The notes beneath the pieces are model-generated. The model had not been told where the DNA came from and did no database searches. It saw nothing but the letters and a program-made list of their open reading frames with translations. A DNA stretch of 7,844 bases, taken from NCBI GenBank assembly GCA_964461295.1, contig CAYWTX010000407.1, positions 1 to 7,844 on the forward strand, read 5' to 3'. The stretch is from CAYWTX01 sp964461295 (GTDB taxonomy: Bacteria > Planctomycetota > Phycisphaerae > SM23-33). Below, piece by piece: positions 1 to 5,681 of the stretch (positions are counted from its first letter, which is position 1; every line of letters starts with the position of its first letter). Both the position numbers and the translations under genes were made by a program.

Positions 1-2
1 CC

Positions 3-566
3 GGCAACAAGACCGTCTCGAGCTGCTCCATCATGCAGACACAGGTCCAGAGCGTCGGCGTCAACGGCGCACTCATCTTCGCCGACACCGGCGTCGTGCC
101 CGAGCCCACCGTTGCCCAACTCGCCGACATCGCCATTCAGGCCGCCCTCTGCTGCCGGGCCCTGCTCGCCGTCGAGCCGCGCGTCGCCATGATCAGCTTC
201 TCCACCAAGGGTTCCGCGCACAGCCCCGCCGTCCAGAAAGTCATCGACGCCACCAGACTCGCCCAGTCCTGCCGAAGCGACCTCAAGATCGACGGCGAAT
301 TCCAGGTGGACGCCGCCCTCATTCCTGAGATCGCCCGCCGCAAGGCCGGCGACAGCCCCGTCGCCGGGCACGCCAACGTCCTGGTCTTCCCCGACCTGTC
401 CTGCGGCAATTCGGCCTACAAGCTCGTGGAACGTCTCGGCCGCGCCGTCGCGCTGGGCCCCCTGCTGCTGGGCCTGGCCAAGCCCGTCAACGACCTCTCC
501 CGCGGCTGCTGCATCGAGGACATCGTCCTGATCGCCGCCATCACCGCGGTGCAGGCCGCCGGCTGA
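3..566 (+). CDS. pta: Phosphate acetyltransferase, C-terminal part (5' end outside window)
   Basis: The enzyme interconverts acetyl-CoA plus phosphate and acetyl phosphate plus CoA in the cytoplasm. Only the last 187 or so codons are present. The frame is already open at base 3 (GNKTVSSCSIM...), so the ATG at 33 is an internal Met, not the start. Family landmarks in order are: SSCSIM at the edge; FADTGVVPEPT; ISFSTKG near 195-215; DGEFQVDAALIPEI near 290-330; SPVAGHANVLVFPDLSCGN near 354-413; and PVNDLSRGCCIEDIV near 483-530. The Ser-Arg pair of NDLSRG (498-503) corresponds to residues reported as catalytically important in Methanosarcina Pta. The gene ends at TGA 564-566 and converges on kdsA. 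A phosphate butyryltransferase is the main alternative, but the NDLSRGC and DGE(F/L)QxDAA motifs favour Pta. Acetate kinase is not visible; it could lie upstream of the window. Confidence 0.93.
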   Translation, partial: GNKTVSSCSIMQTQVQSVGVNGALIFADTGVVPEPTVAQLADIAIQAALCCRALLAVEPRVAMISFSTKGSAHSPAVQKVIDATRLAQSCRSDLKIDGEFQVDAALIPEIARRKAGDSPVAGHANVLVFPDLSCGNSAYKLVERLGRAVALGPLLLGLAKPVNDLSRGCCIEDIVLIAAITAVQAAG

Positions 567-604
567 TTGCCCCTGGCAGGGCCGCCGCCCCGCGCGATCC
601 CACT

Positions 605-621
605 CGCGGCCGCGGGCCGCG
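605..621. terminator. GC hairpin between convergent pta and kdsA
   Basis: A 7-bp perfect stem, CGCGGCC at 605-611 against GGCCGCG at 615-621, with a 3-base GCG loop. It sits in the 76-base gap between the pta and kdsA stop codons, where a bidirectional terminator would be expected. There is no T-tract on either side, so an intrinsic terminator is only a possibility; in DNA this GC-rich such stems also arise by chance. Confidence 0.35.
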
Positions 622-642
622 CTGCCCGAGCCGGCGGCGCCG

Positions 643-1467
643 TCACGCGCCGGCCGCTGCCGAGGCGATCGCGATGCAGCGGCGCAGGAGCGGCTCGACA
701 TCGGCGAGGGCGAACTGGCAGGAGGCATCGGAACGGGCGGAGGCCGGGTCGGGGTGCACCTCCAGGAACAGGGCGTCGATGCCGACGGCGGCCGCGGCGC
801 CGGCCAGCAGGCCCACGTACTGCCGCTGACCGCCCGAGCAACTGCCCAGGCCGCCGGGCTCCTGCACCGAGTGCGTCGCGTCGAACACCACGGGGGCGAA
901 CTGCCGCATGGCGGCCAGGCCCCGGAAGTCCGTCACCAGCCGGTTGTATCCGAAGCTCGTGCCGCGCTCGGTCAGCAGCACCTGGTTGTTGCCCGTGCTG
1001 AGCACCTTCTCGACGGCGGCCTGCATGTCCCATGGGGCCATGAACTGCCCCTTCTTGATGTTGACGGGTTTGCCGCCGCGCCCGGCCTCGGCCAGCAGAT
1101 CGGTCTGGCGGCAGAGGAAAGCGGGGATCTGGAGGCAGTCGATCGCCGCCGCGACGGGCGCGACCTGCGACGCCTCGTGCACGTCGCTGAGCACGGGCAC
1201 GGCGACCTGGCGGCGCACGGCGGCCAGCCACTCCAGCCCGGTATGCAGCCCGGGGCCGCGGTAGCCGGCGACGCTGGTGCGGTTGGCCTTGTCGAAACTG
1301 GCCTTGAAGACGTACCCGACGCCCAGGCGCGAGCAGATTTCGGCCATCGCGCCGGCGACCGTCAGGCAGAGCTCGAGGCTTTCGGCCATGCAGGGCCCGG
1401 CGATGACGGCGACTCTGCCGTCGCCGACGGCGACGTTGCCGATTCTGCAGATGGGGGAGGCGATCAT
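643..1467 (-). CDS. kdsA: 3-deoxy-8-phosphooctulonate (KDO-8-P) synthase, metal-dependent type
   Basis: It condenses phosphoenolpyruvate with arabinose-5-phosphate to give KDO-8-phosphate, the precursor of the KDO of lipopolysaccharide, in the cytoplasm. The 274-residue protein is a full-length TIM-barrel synthase. Visible motifs are IAGPCMAES (22-30), FKASFDKANRTS (54-65), YRGPG (69-73), LSDVHE (93-98), QIPAFLCRQTDLL (113-125), KPVNIKKGQF (133-142), LLTERGTSFGYN (164-175), VVFDATHSVQ (193-202) and LFLEVHPDP (233-241). Cys26, His199, Glu236 and Asp247 match the Cys/His/Glu/Asp metal ligands of Aquifex KdsA; the metal-independent class, such as E. coli, has Asn in place of the Cys. The ATG at 1467 was chosen because AAGGAG (1476-1481) lies 8 bases upstream and the product then starts like the family. 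An in-frame ATG at 1512 only adds 15 repeat-derived residues. The gene lies downstream of the lipid kinase on the same strand. Confidence 0.96.
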   Translation of the reverse strand: MIASPICRIGNVAVGDGRVAVIAGPCMAESLELCLTVAGAMAEICSRLGVGYVFKASFDKANRTSVAGYRGPGLHTGLEWLAAVRRQVAVPVLSDVHEASQVAPVAAAIDCLQIPAFLCRQTDLLAEAGRGGKPVNIKKGQFMAPWDMQAAVEKVLSTGNNQVLLTERGTSFGYNRLVTDFRGLAAMRQFAPVVFDATHSVQEPGGLGSCSGGQRQYVGLLAGAAAAVGIDALFLEVHPDPASARSDASCQFALADVEPLLRRCIAIASAAAGA

Positions 1468-1475
1468 CGTGGACT

Positions 1476-1481
1476 CTCCTT
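1476..1481 (-). promoter_or_regulatory. Ribosome binding site of kdsA
   Basis: On the minus strand this reads AAGGAG, 8 bases before the ATG at 1467. It decides the start in favour of 1467 over the upstream in-frame ATG at 1512. Confidence 0.75.
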
Positions 1482-1493
1482 GCACGTGGCAGC

Positions 1494-1631
1494 GTTCACC
1501 ACAGAGGCACACAGGACGCGGAGGGCGAAGAGGAAACAGCCGTATCGAACCACGAACGGCGAATGTCGAGTGTCGAAGCCGAAGCGGACTGTCTTGCGCG
1601 AACCCCTCCCCTTGGATTCGACGTTCGACAT
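1494..1631. repeat. Composite intergenic repeat between kdsA and lipid kinase
   Basis: The spacer holds low-complexity repeat modules. At 1494-1533 is a CACAGAGGCACACAGGACG-type tract followed by GCGGAGG. At 1564-1577 is TGTCGAGTGTCGAA, and at 1617-1630 is TTCGACGTTCGACA, whose reverse complement matches the first at 12 of 14 positions, giving an imperfect inverted repeat. Such CACAGAG...CGCGGAG and TGTCGA-rich modules are, from general experience, common non-coding debris in planctomycete and other environmental genomes and often produce spurious short genes. I see no promoter here, so kdsA may be co-transcribed with the kinase. Confidence 0.6.
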
Positions 1632-1632
1632 C

Positions 1633-2562
1633 CTATTGCCCTCTCCTTTCTTCCGTCTGGGTCCTCTGAGCCCCCGTGGTTGGTTGTCCCGGCACGAGCA
1701 GTCGGACGCCAAGCGGCGTCATGCGGATGTCCAGCGGGGTCTGGGGACCCGCGTCGCCGTCCACCTGGCAGACCGTGGAGCGGTCGGACTCGACGCGAAG
1801 CACGCGCGCCCGCTCATACACCACGCCCTTGCGCCCAGCCTGCCGCCGCCGCATGGCCGCCAGCGAGTGCCGCACCATTCGCGCCCGCCCGCGGCAGGAC
1901 ATGGCGGCCACGTCGAGCAGGCCGTCGTCGCGGCGGGCCTGCTCGCAGACCCGCAGGCCGGCGCAGTACCTGGCGATGTTCCCCACGAACACCATGCCGT
2001 GGTCGTGGAAGACTTCACGACCGTCGGCAATCACGCGAAGCAGCGGAAACTTGAACTCCCAGAATGTCCGCCAGATCGGCCAGAAGTAGCTCCAGTGCGA
2101 CAGGCGGCCGGTGCGCGCGGCGGTGACGCGGCGGACGACTTCGGCGTCGAAGCCCACGCCGAGAGTCATGAGGAACGTGCGGCCGTTGACGGTTGCCACG
2201 TCGCACGGTTCGGTGAGGCCGTCGCGTACGATGCGCGCGATGGCGGCGGGCTGGACGGGGATGCCGAGGTCCTTGGCCAGGAGGTTCTCGGTGCCGGCGC
2301 GGCACGGGAGCAGAGGCACTTCGGTGCCGGCCAGGCCCTCGGCGACCTCGTTGACCGTGCCGTCACCGCCCCAGACGATGATGGCGCGGGCGTCGGAGGC
2401 GACGCCGCGAACGTACCGCGTCGCGTCGCGCGGCGCGGTCGTGACGTGCCGCACGCTGGCGATGCCCTCACGCCGCAGTTGGGCCTGCAACTCCGCCAGC
2501 AGCCGTCCCAGGCCGCCGTAGCCGCTGCGGGGGTTGATCACGATGTAAACGGGTTTTGCCAG
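1633..2562 (-). CDS. Diacylglycerol/lipid kinase family protein (DAGK catalytic domain)
   Basis: A predicted ATP-dependent lipid kinase of the YegS/DgkB/BmrU family, which phosphorylates diacylglycerol or related lipids at the inner face of the membrane. With the preferred start it has 309 residues, the usual family length. Motifs are INPRSG (9-14), VWGGDGTVNEVAEGL (63-77, the nucleotide-binding GGDGT), CRAGTENLLAKDLGIP (87-102), LGVGFDAEVV (134-143), DDGLLDV (212-218) and QVDGD (266-270). The last replaces the common DGE with DGD. Start choice: the minus-strand GGAGAAGG (2570-2577) lies 7 bases before a CTG at 2562 whose product begins MAKPVYIVINPRSG, exactly where the family begins. In-frame ATGs at 2640 and 2634 lack a Shine-Dalgarno site, would add 24-26 unrelated residues, and lie in the divergent promoter. 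No substrate can be assigned from sequence. It is divergent from the TPR/alpha-CTD gene and upstream of kdsA. Confidence 0.9.
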   Translation of the reverse strand: MAKPVYIVINPRSGYGGLGRLLAELQAQLRREGIASVRHVTTAPRDATRYVRGVASDARAIIVWGGDGTVNEVAEGLAGTEVPLLPCRAGTENLLAKDLGIPVQPAAIARIVRDGLTEPCDVATVNGRTFLMTLGVGFDAEVVRRVTAARTGRLSHWSYFWPIWRTFWEFKFPLLRVIADGREVFHDHGMVFVGNIARYCAGLRVCEQARRDDGLLDVAAMSCRGRARMVRHSLAAMRRRQAGRKGVVYERARVLRVESDRSTVCQVDGDAGPQTPLDIRMTPLGVRLLVPGQPTTGAQRTQTEERRGQ

Positions 2563-2569
2563 CGCGGAA

Positions 2570-2577
2570 CCTTCTCC
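2570..2577 (-). promoter_or_regulatory. Shine-Dalgarno site pointing to a CTG start of the lipid kinase
   Basis: The minus strand reads GGAGAAGG, with 7 bases to CTG at 2562-2560. No ATG, GTG or TTG in the kinase frame lies at a suitable distance: TTG at 2583 is upstream of the site, and the next GTG is inside the conserved YIVINP strand. CTG initiation is rare, so this needs N-terminal evidence. Confidence 0.5.
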
Positions 2578-2633
2578 AGGCAAGTCCGGTGGACCAACGA
2601 CGCAGTTGCCGATTGCCGGGCATGCTACAAACA

Positions 2634-2662
2634 TTTGCATGGCCGCGGAAGGCTTGTATAAT
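2634..2662 (+). promoter_or_regulatory. Sigma70-type promoter of the TPR/alpha-CTD gene
   Basis: A perfect TATAAT -10 box at 2657-2662 is preceded, with a 17-base spacer, by TTTGCA at 2634-2639, which matches TTGACA at 4 of 6 positions. AT-rich boxes stand out in this GC-rich sequence. Transcription would begin near 2669, giving a leader of about 55 bases before the start codon. The upstream lipid kinase runs the other way, so this gene needs its own promoter here. Confidence 0.7.
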
Positions 2663-2675
2663 ACCGCACCCGACG

Positions 2676-2698
2676 GCGCGGGCCAAGTCTGCCCGCGC
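2676..2698 (+). other. GC-only hairpin in the leader of the TPR/alpha-CTD gene
   Basis: GCGCGGGC (2676-2683) pairs perfectly with GCCCGCGC (2691-2698) around a 7-base loop CAAGTCT. It begins about 7 bases after the predicted transcription start and ends 18 bases before the Shine-Dalgarno site (AGGAG, 2717-2721). It could stabilise the 5' end of the mRNA or slow polymerase. There is no U-tract, and I recognise no riboswitch class. Confidence 0.45.
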
Positions 2699-2724
2699 GG
2701 GAGCTCTGGGTCTTCCAGGAGAAC

Positions 2725-4053
2725 ATGATGGAACAGTCCGTCCAGGACGCGTTGACGGAAGTGCTCGCCAAGGAAACGTGGACCGTTGAGGACTACAGCG
2801 AACTGATGACGCGGCTGCTGTCGGCCAGCGAGCCGTCCCGCAAGTTCAAGGAGATGCTGTCGGCGCTGGAGGCGGCCAACCCCGAACCCAAGGGCACGGC
2901 GGCTCTGAAGATCGGCATCGCCCGCTATGTGGTCTGCCGCTTCCGCGCGGCGCTGGAGGCCCTTGCCAGCGCCGTCGACAACAAGGACCGCCGCTACTTT
3001 CAGGGCTTGTGCTACAAGCAGCTTCAGCAGTACGGCAAGGCCGAGGAGGAATTCCGCCGCGCGGCCGACAAGGGCTGGACCGGCCCCGAGGCCGACGTCC
3101 AGATCTGCGAGGCCCAGGCGCTGGGCGGCGACCTCGACGGGGCCGAGAAGTCGCTGGGCAAACTGCAGGGCGGCATCGGCGGCACGGCCGACTTCCACTA
3201 TCTCAAGGGCCTGATCGCCAACCTGCGCGGGTCCGGCGAGCAGGCGGCCGAGAGCTACGCCAAGGCGCTCGAGATCGACCGCGATCACGTGATGGCGAAG
3301 TTCCGCCTGGCGTACTACAACGACCTGCACGGCGACGAAGCCGGGGCGATCGAGTTGTACAAGGAGTGCCTCAAGCACCCGCCGATCCACGTCAACGTGC
3401 TGCTGAATCTGGCCGTGCTGTACGAGGACATCGGTCAGTACGACAAGGCCGTGCGGTGCATCAAGCGGATCCTGGCGGCCAATCCGTCACACGAGCGAGC
3501 GAGGCTGTTCCTGCGCGATGCCGACTCCTCCAAGACCATGTTCTACGACGAGGATCAGGCGCGGCGGCAGGCGCGACGCAGCGCCGTCATGGACATCCCG
3601 GTCACCGATTTCGAGCTGTCGGTGCGGGCCCGAAACTGCCTCAAGAAGATGAACATCCGCACGCTGGGCGACCTGGTTCGCACAACCGAACCCGAACTGC
3701 TGGCCTACAAGAACTTCGGCGAAACCTCGCTGAAGGAGATCAAGCAGATGCTGACGGCCAAGTCGCTGCACCTGGGCCAGGCCCTTGAGGAAGGCAGCGA
3801 ACTGGCCGAGGTGGCCGTCGTCCGCCGACCCAGCGTGTCCAACGAGGGAGTGCTGGCCACGGCGATCGAGCACGTGGAGTTCTCCGTGCGAGCGCGCCGG
3901 GCCCTGGAGACCCTCAAGGTGCAGACCCTCGGCGATCTCGTCGCCAAGAGCGAGGCCGAGATGCTCGCCTGCCGGAACTTCGGGCAGACCAGCCTGAACG
4001 AGATTCGCCAACGCCTGGCCGAGTACGGCCTGAGCCTGCGCGAGTCGACGTGA
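2725..4053 (+). CDS. TPR protein with two RNA polymerase alpha C-terminal domains
   Basis: No established function. The 442-residue protein is predicted cytoplasmic, with no signal peptide or membrane segment. Residues 1-270 or so are helical TPR-like repeats, for example YFQGLCYKQLQQYGKAEEEF (91-110), YAKALEIDRD (178-187) and LLNLAVLYEDIGQYDKAVRC (226-245). Then come two copies of the fold that in RNA polymerase alpha binds UP-element DNA and activators: CTD1 at 291-351 and CTD2 at 381-438. CTD1 keeps the E. coli alpha DNA-binding set: Arg301 (R265), Asn304 (N268), Cys305 (C269), Lys307 (K271), Gly332 (G296), Ser335 (S299) and Glu338 (E302); K298 is Thr. CTD2 keeps Arg389, Gly420, Ser423 and Glu426 but has Arg, Ala and Glu for N268, C269 and K271. 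AGGAG (2717-2721) serves either ATG 2725 or, with better spacing of 6 bases, ATG 2728. The TPRs suggest protein binding; a regulator tethering partners to promoters is an inference. It is not RNA polymerase alpha itself, because the N-terminal assembly domain is absent. Confidence 0.9.
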   Translation: MMEQSVQDALTEVLAKETWTVEDYSELMTRLLSASEPSRKFKEMLSALEAANPEPKGTAALKIGIARYVVCRFRAALEALASAVDNKDRRYFQGLCYKQLQQYGKAEEEFRRAADKGWTGPEADVQICEAQALGGDLDGAEKSLGKLQGGIGGTADFHYLKGLIANLRGSGEQAAESYAKALEIDRDHVMAKFRLAYYNDLHGDEAGAIELYKECLKHPPIHVNVLLNLAVLYEDIGQYDKAVRCIKRILAANPSHERARLFLRDADSSKTMFYDEDQARRQARRSAVMDIPVTDFELSVRARNCLKKMNIRTLGDLVRTTEPELLAYKNFGETSLKEIKQMLTAKSLHLGQALEEGSELAEVAVVRRPSVSNEGVLATAIEHVEFSVRARRALETLKVQTLGDLVAKSEAEMLACRNFGQTSLNEIRQRLAEYGLSLREST

Positions 4054-4059
4054 GAGGTC

Positions 4060-4225
4060 GTGAAAGAATCGCGGAAGCGGCCTCTCTCCCTCTCAGCCCC
4101 GCAGGGGCATCGAGGATTTGGCCGGGGGCGTAAGCCCCCGGTATGCAGGCAATGAAGCATAAAGCCCCGAAGGGGCCACAGAGAGCGTCCAGCGTGGGCA
4201 GACCCGCGAGAGCCAATTCTTTCAC
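4060..4225. repeat. Palindromic repeat cluster bounded by an inverted 10-mer
   Basis: GTGAAAGAAT at 4060-4069 and its exact reverse complement ATTCTTTCAC at 4216-4225 enclose three small hairpins: GCCCC/GGGGC with a GCA loop (4096-4108), CCGGGGGC/GCCCCCGG with a GTAA loop (4122-4141), and GCCCC/GGGGC with a GAA loop (4164-4176). The left boundary starts 6 bases after the TPR/alpha-CTD stop codon. GCCCCGAAGGGGC and CCGGGGG...CCCCCGG modules are, as I recall, recurrent intergenic palindromes in planctomycete genomes. The cluster may be a non-autonomous mobile element or a repeated RNA structure; no transposase is present and no target-site duplication was found. Confidence 0.6.
4120..4143 (+). 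terminator. Strong stem-loop downstream of the TPR/alpha-CTD gene
   Basis: A perfect 8-bp stem (4122-4129 with 4134-4141) closed by a GNRA-type GTAA tetraloop and extended by a G-U and a T-A pair. It is the strongest hairpin in the gap after the stop codon at 4053 and could end transcription or protect the mRNA 3' end. There is no T-tract after it, so a classical intrinsic terminator is doubtful. It belongs to the repeat cluster. Confidence 0.4.
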
Positions 4226-5657
4226 AAACCCCGAGTACGCAAGCAGCGCGCCGCCGGGCCAGCCAGGTAACCGGTCCACCAGCTCACCCATCGGCCGGCC
4301 CTCGTGGCCGCGGCGGGCGGCCGCGCGAATCAAACGGTTCCTCGCCGCCGACCTCCCGCGGCTGCTGGGCCCACGACTCCCGCGCCGCCTCCTGGCCGCG
4401 TCGCCCATGGCCGCCGTGCTGCTGCTGTCGGGCACGGCCATCTTCTGCTGCCGCTGCGACGGCAGGACCGCCACGGTGACCATCAAGATGCCGGACCTGC
4501 GCTCGCCGAACGGCGCGCCGGCTGCGGCCGCGCCGAGCGTGCCGACCATCCGCGTGCGACTGTCCGGCGGCGCCGAGCAGTCGGTCACGTTGGCGACCAC
4601 CGGCGGCTATCGCCTGCGGGTGGACGGCGCGGACGTGGCCGGCTCGGGCGCCGCCATGCCGCCCACGCCGTTCTCCTACAACGGGCGGACCTGGCGGTTC
4701 GGGAACCTCACGGCCGTGGGCAGCGAGGCGATGCTCGTGCCCGCGGGCGATTCGTTCCTTCGCTTCGGCAACAACTCCTACCGGGGACGCGTGCGGCTGC
4801 GGCGGCTCAACGACGCCCTGCTGGTGGTCAACGAGTTGGACCTGGAAAGCTATCTCGCCGGCGTGCTGCAGAAGGAACTGTACCCGACGTGGGAGCCGGA
4901 AACGTACCGGGCGCTGGCCGTGGCCGCCCGCACCTTCGCTGTCTACCAGATGACCGCCGCCGGGCGCGGACAGGACTACGACCTCGGCGACGACCAGGGC
5001 TCGCAGGTGTACGGCGGCGTCACCGGCGAGACCGCCAAGTCGTGGTCGGCCGTGAACGCCACCCGCGGGCAGGTGCTGGCCTGGGGCGAAGGCGGGCAGG
5101 AGAAGATCTTCCTGGCCCAGTACTCCGCCTGCTGCGGCGGGCGGGTGAACGGGGCCTACGTGATCCGCAACGCGCCGCAGGTCCAGCCGCTCATCGGCGG
5201 ACAGGCCTGCACCACCTGCGGGGCGTGCACCAAGTATCGCTGGCCGGCCGTGGCCGTCGCCAAGACCGACATCCTCAAGGCCGTGTCGGCCGCGTATCCC
5301 GCCGCCGCGGCAGAACTGCGAAACGTGGCGTCCATTCGCGTGGCCGAGGCAACGCCGTACGGCCGCGCGGTGTGGGTCGACCTGTACGACAGCGCCGGCA
5401 GGATGATGCGCCTGCGAGCGGAGGACCTCCGGCTGGCGCTGCTGCGCAGCGGCTCGCCGAACACGCGAAGCATCTGCTCGATGAACTGCGACATGGTGGA
5501 CCACGGCAGGACGATCCAGTTCGCCAATGGGCGCGGCTTCGGCCACGGCGTGGGCCTGTGCCAATGGGGCGCCCAAGGCAAGGCCGAGGCCGGCTGGAAG
5601 GCCGAGGAAATCCTGTCTGCCTACTACCCGGGCGCGAAGCTGTATCGGGTGTATTAG
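4143..5657 (+). CDS. SpoIID/LytB domain protein, membrane-anchored
   Basis: SpoIID-family proteins are peptidoglycan lytic transglycosylases that act on denuded glycan; LytB-like members modify cell-wall enzymes. The longest frame has 504 residues. Residues 1-88 are basic and low-complexity, 84-103 form one hydrophobic segment after RLPRR (a signal anchor), and the SpoIID domain covers about 213-502. Landmarks are YRGRVRLRR (213-221), ELDLESYLAGVLQKELYPTW (231-250, with Glu245 at the place of the B. subtilis SpoIID catalytic Glu), RALAVAARTFAVYQ (256-269), GSQVYGGV (286-293), QYSACCGGRVNGAY (326-339) and GRGFGHGVGLCQWGAQGKAE (463-482). Eleven cysteines include C356-x2-C359-x2-C362, near the zinc site known in clostridial SpoIID. 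The start is uncertain: ATG 4143 and 4152 lie in the repeat cluster, GTG 4194 gives 487 residues, and ATG 4407 would cut the membrane segment to about 14 residues. None has a good Shine-Dalgarno site. Sporulation is not implied. Confidence 0.88.
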   Translation: MQAMKHKAPKGPQRASSVGRPARANSFTNPEYASSAPPGQPGNRSTSSPIGRPSWPRRAAARIKRFLAADLPRLLGPRLPRRLLAASPMAAVLLLSGTAIFCCRCDGRTATVTIKMPDLRSPNGAPAAAAPSVPTIRVRLSGGAEQSVTLATTGGYRLRVDGADVAGSGAAMPPTPFSYNGRTWRFGNLTAVGSEAMLVPAGDSFLRFGNNSYRGRVRLRRLNDALLVVNELDLESYLAGVLQKELYPTWEPETYRALAVAARTFAVYQMTAAGRGQDYDLGDDQGSQVYGGVTGETAKSWSAVNATRGQVLAWGEGGQEKIFLAQYSACCGGRVNGAYVIRNAPQVQPLIGGQACTTCGACTKYRWPAVAVAKTDILKAVSAAYPAAAAELRNVASIRVAEATPYGRAVWVDLYDSAGRMMRLRAEDLRLALLRSGSPNTRSICSMNCDMVDHGRTIQFANGRGFGHGVGLCQWGAQGKAEAGWKAEEILSAYYPGAKLYRVY

Positions 5658-5681
5658 GGAAGCTGTCGCCAGCGAGCTTCC
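5658..5681 (+). terminator. Stem-loop immediately after the SpoIID stop codon
   Basis: GGAAGCT (5658-5664) pairs with AGCTTCC (5675-5681) around a 10-base loop, starting at the first base after TAG 5655-5657. AGCTTCC is then repeated once more in tandem. No T-tract follows, so termination is plausible rather than shown. Confidence 0.4.

Noticed and set aside
33..35. ATG at 33 as the start of the first gene
   Set aside because: The frame is open to the window edge and encodes conserved Pta residues upstream of this Met, so the gene is 5'-truncated by the window.
1464..1712. 82-residue minus-strand protein between the kinase and kdsA
   Set aside because: The peptide (ending FALRVLCASVVNAATC...) is a translation of low-complexity repeat modules; I treat it as spurious and report only its overlap with kdsA.
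754..2661. 635-codon plus-strand frame across kdsA and the lipid kinase
   Set aside because: It is antisense to two genes with clear motifs; the product is His/Gly/Ala/Asp-rich and matches no family. High GC keeps antisense frames open.
2563..3390. Long minus-strand extension of the lipid kinase frame up to 3390
   Set aside because: These residues are antisense to the TPR/alpha-CTD gene, show no DAGK features, and precede the family's normal N-terminus.
4096..4176. CRISPR array
   Set aside because: The three GC palindromes differ in sequence and length and have no regular spacers.
4143..5657. Sporulation gene
   Set aside because: The SpoIID/LytB domain occurs widely in non-sporulating bacteria, and no other sporulation gene is present.
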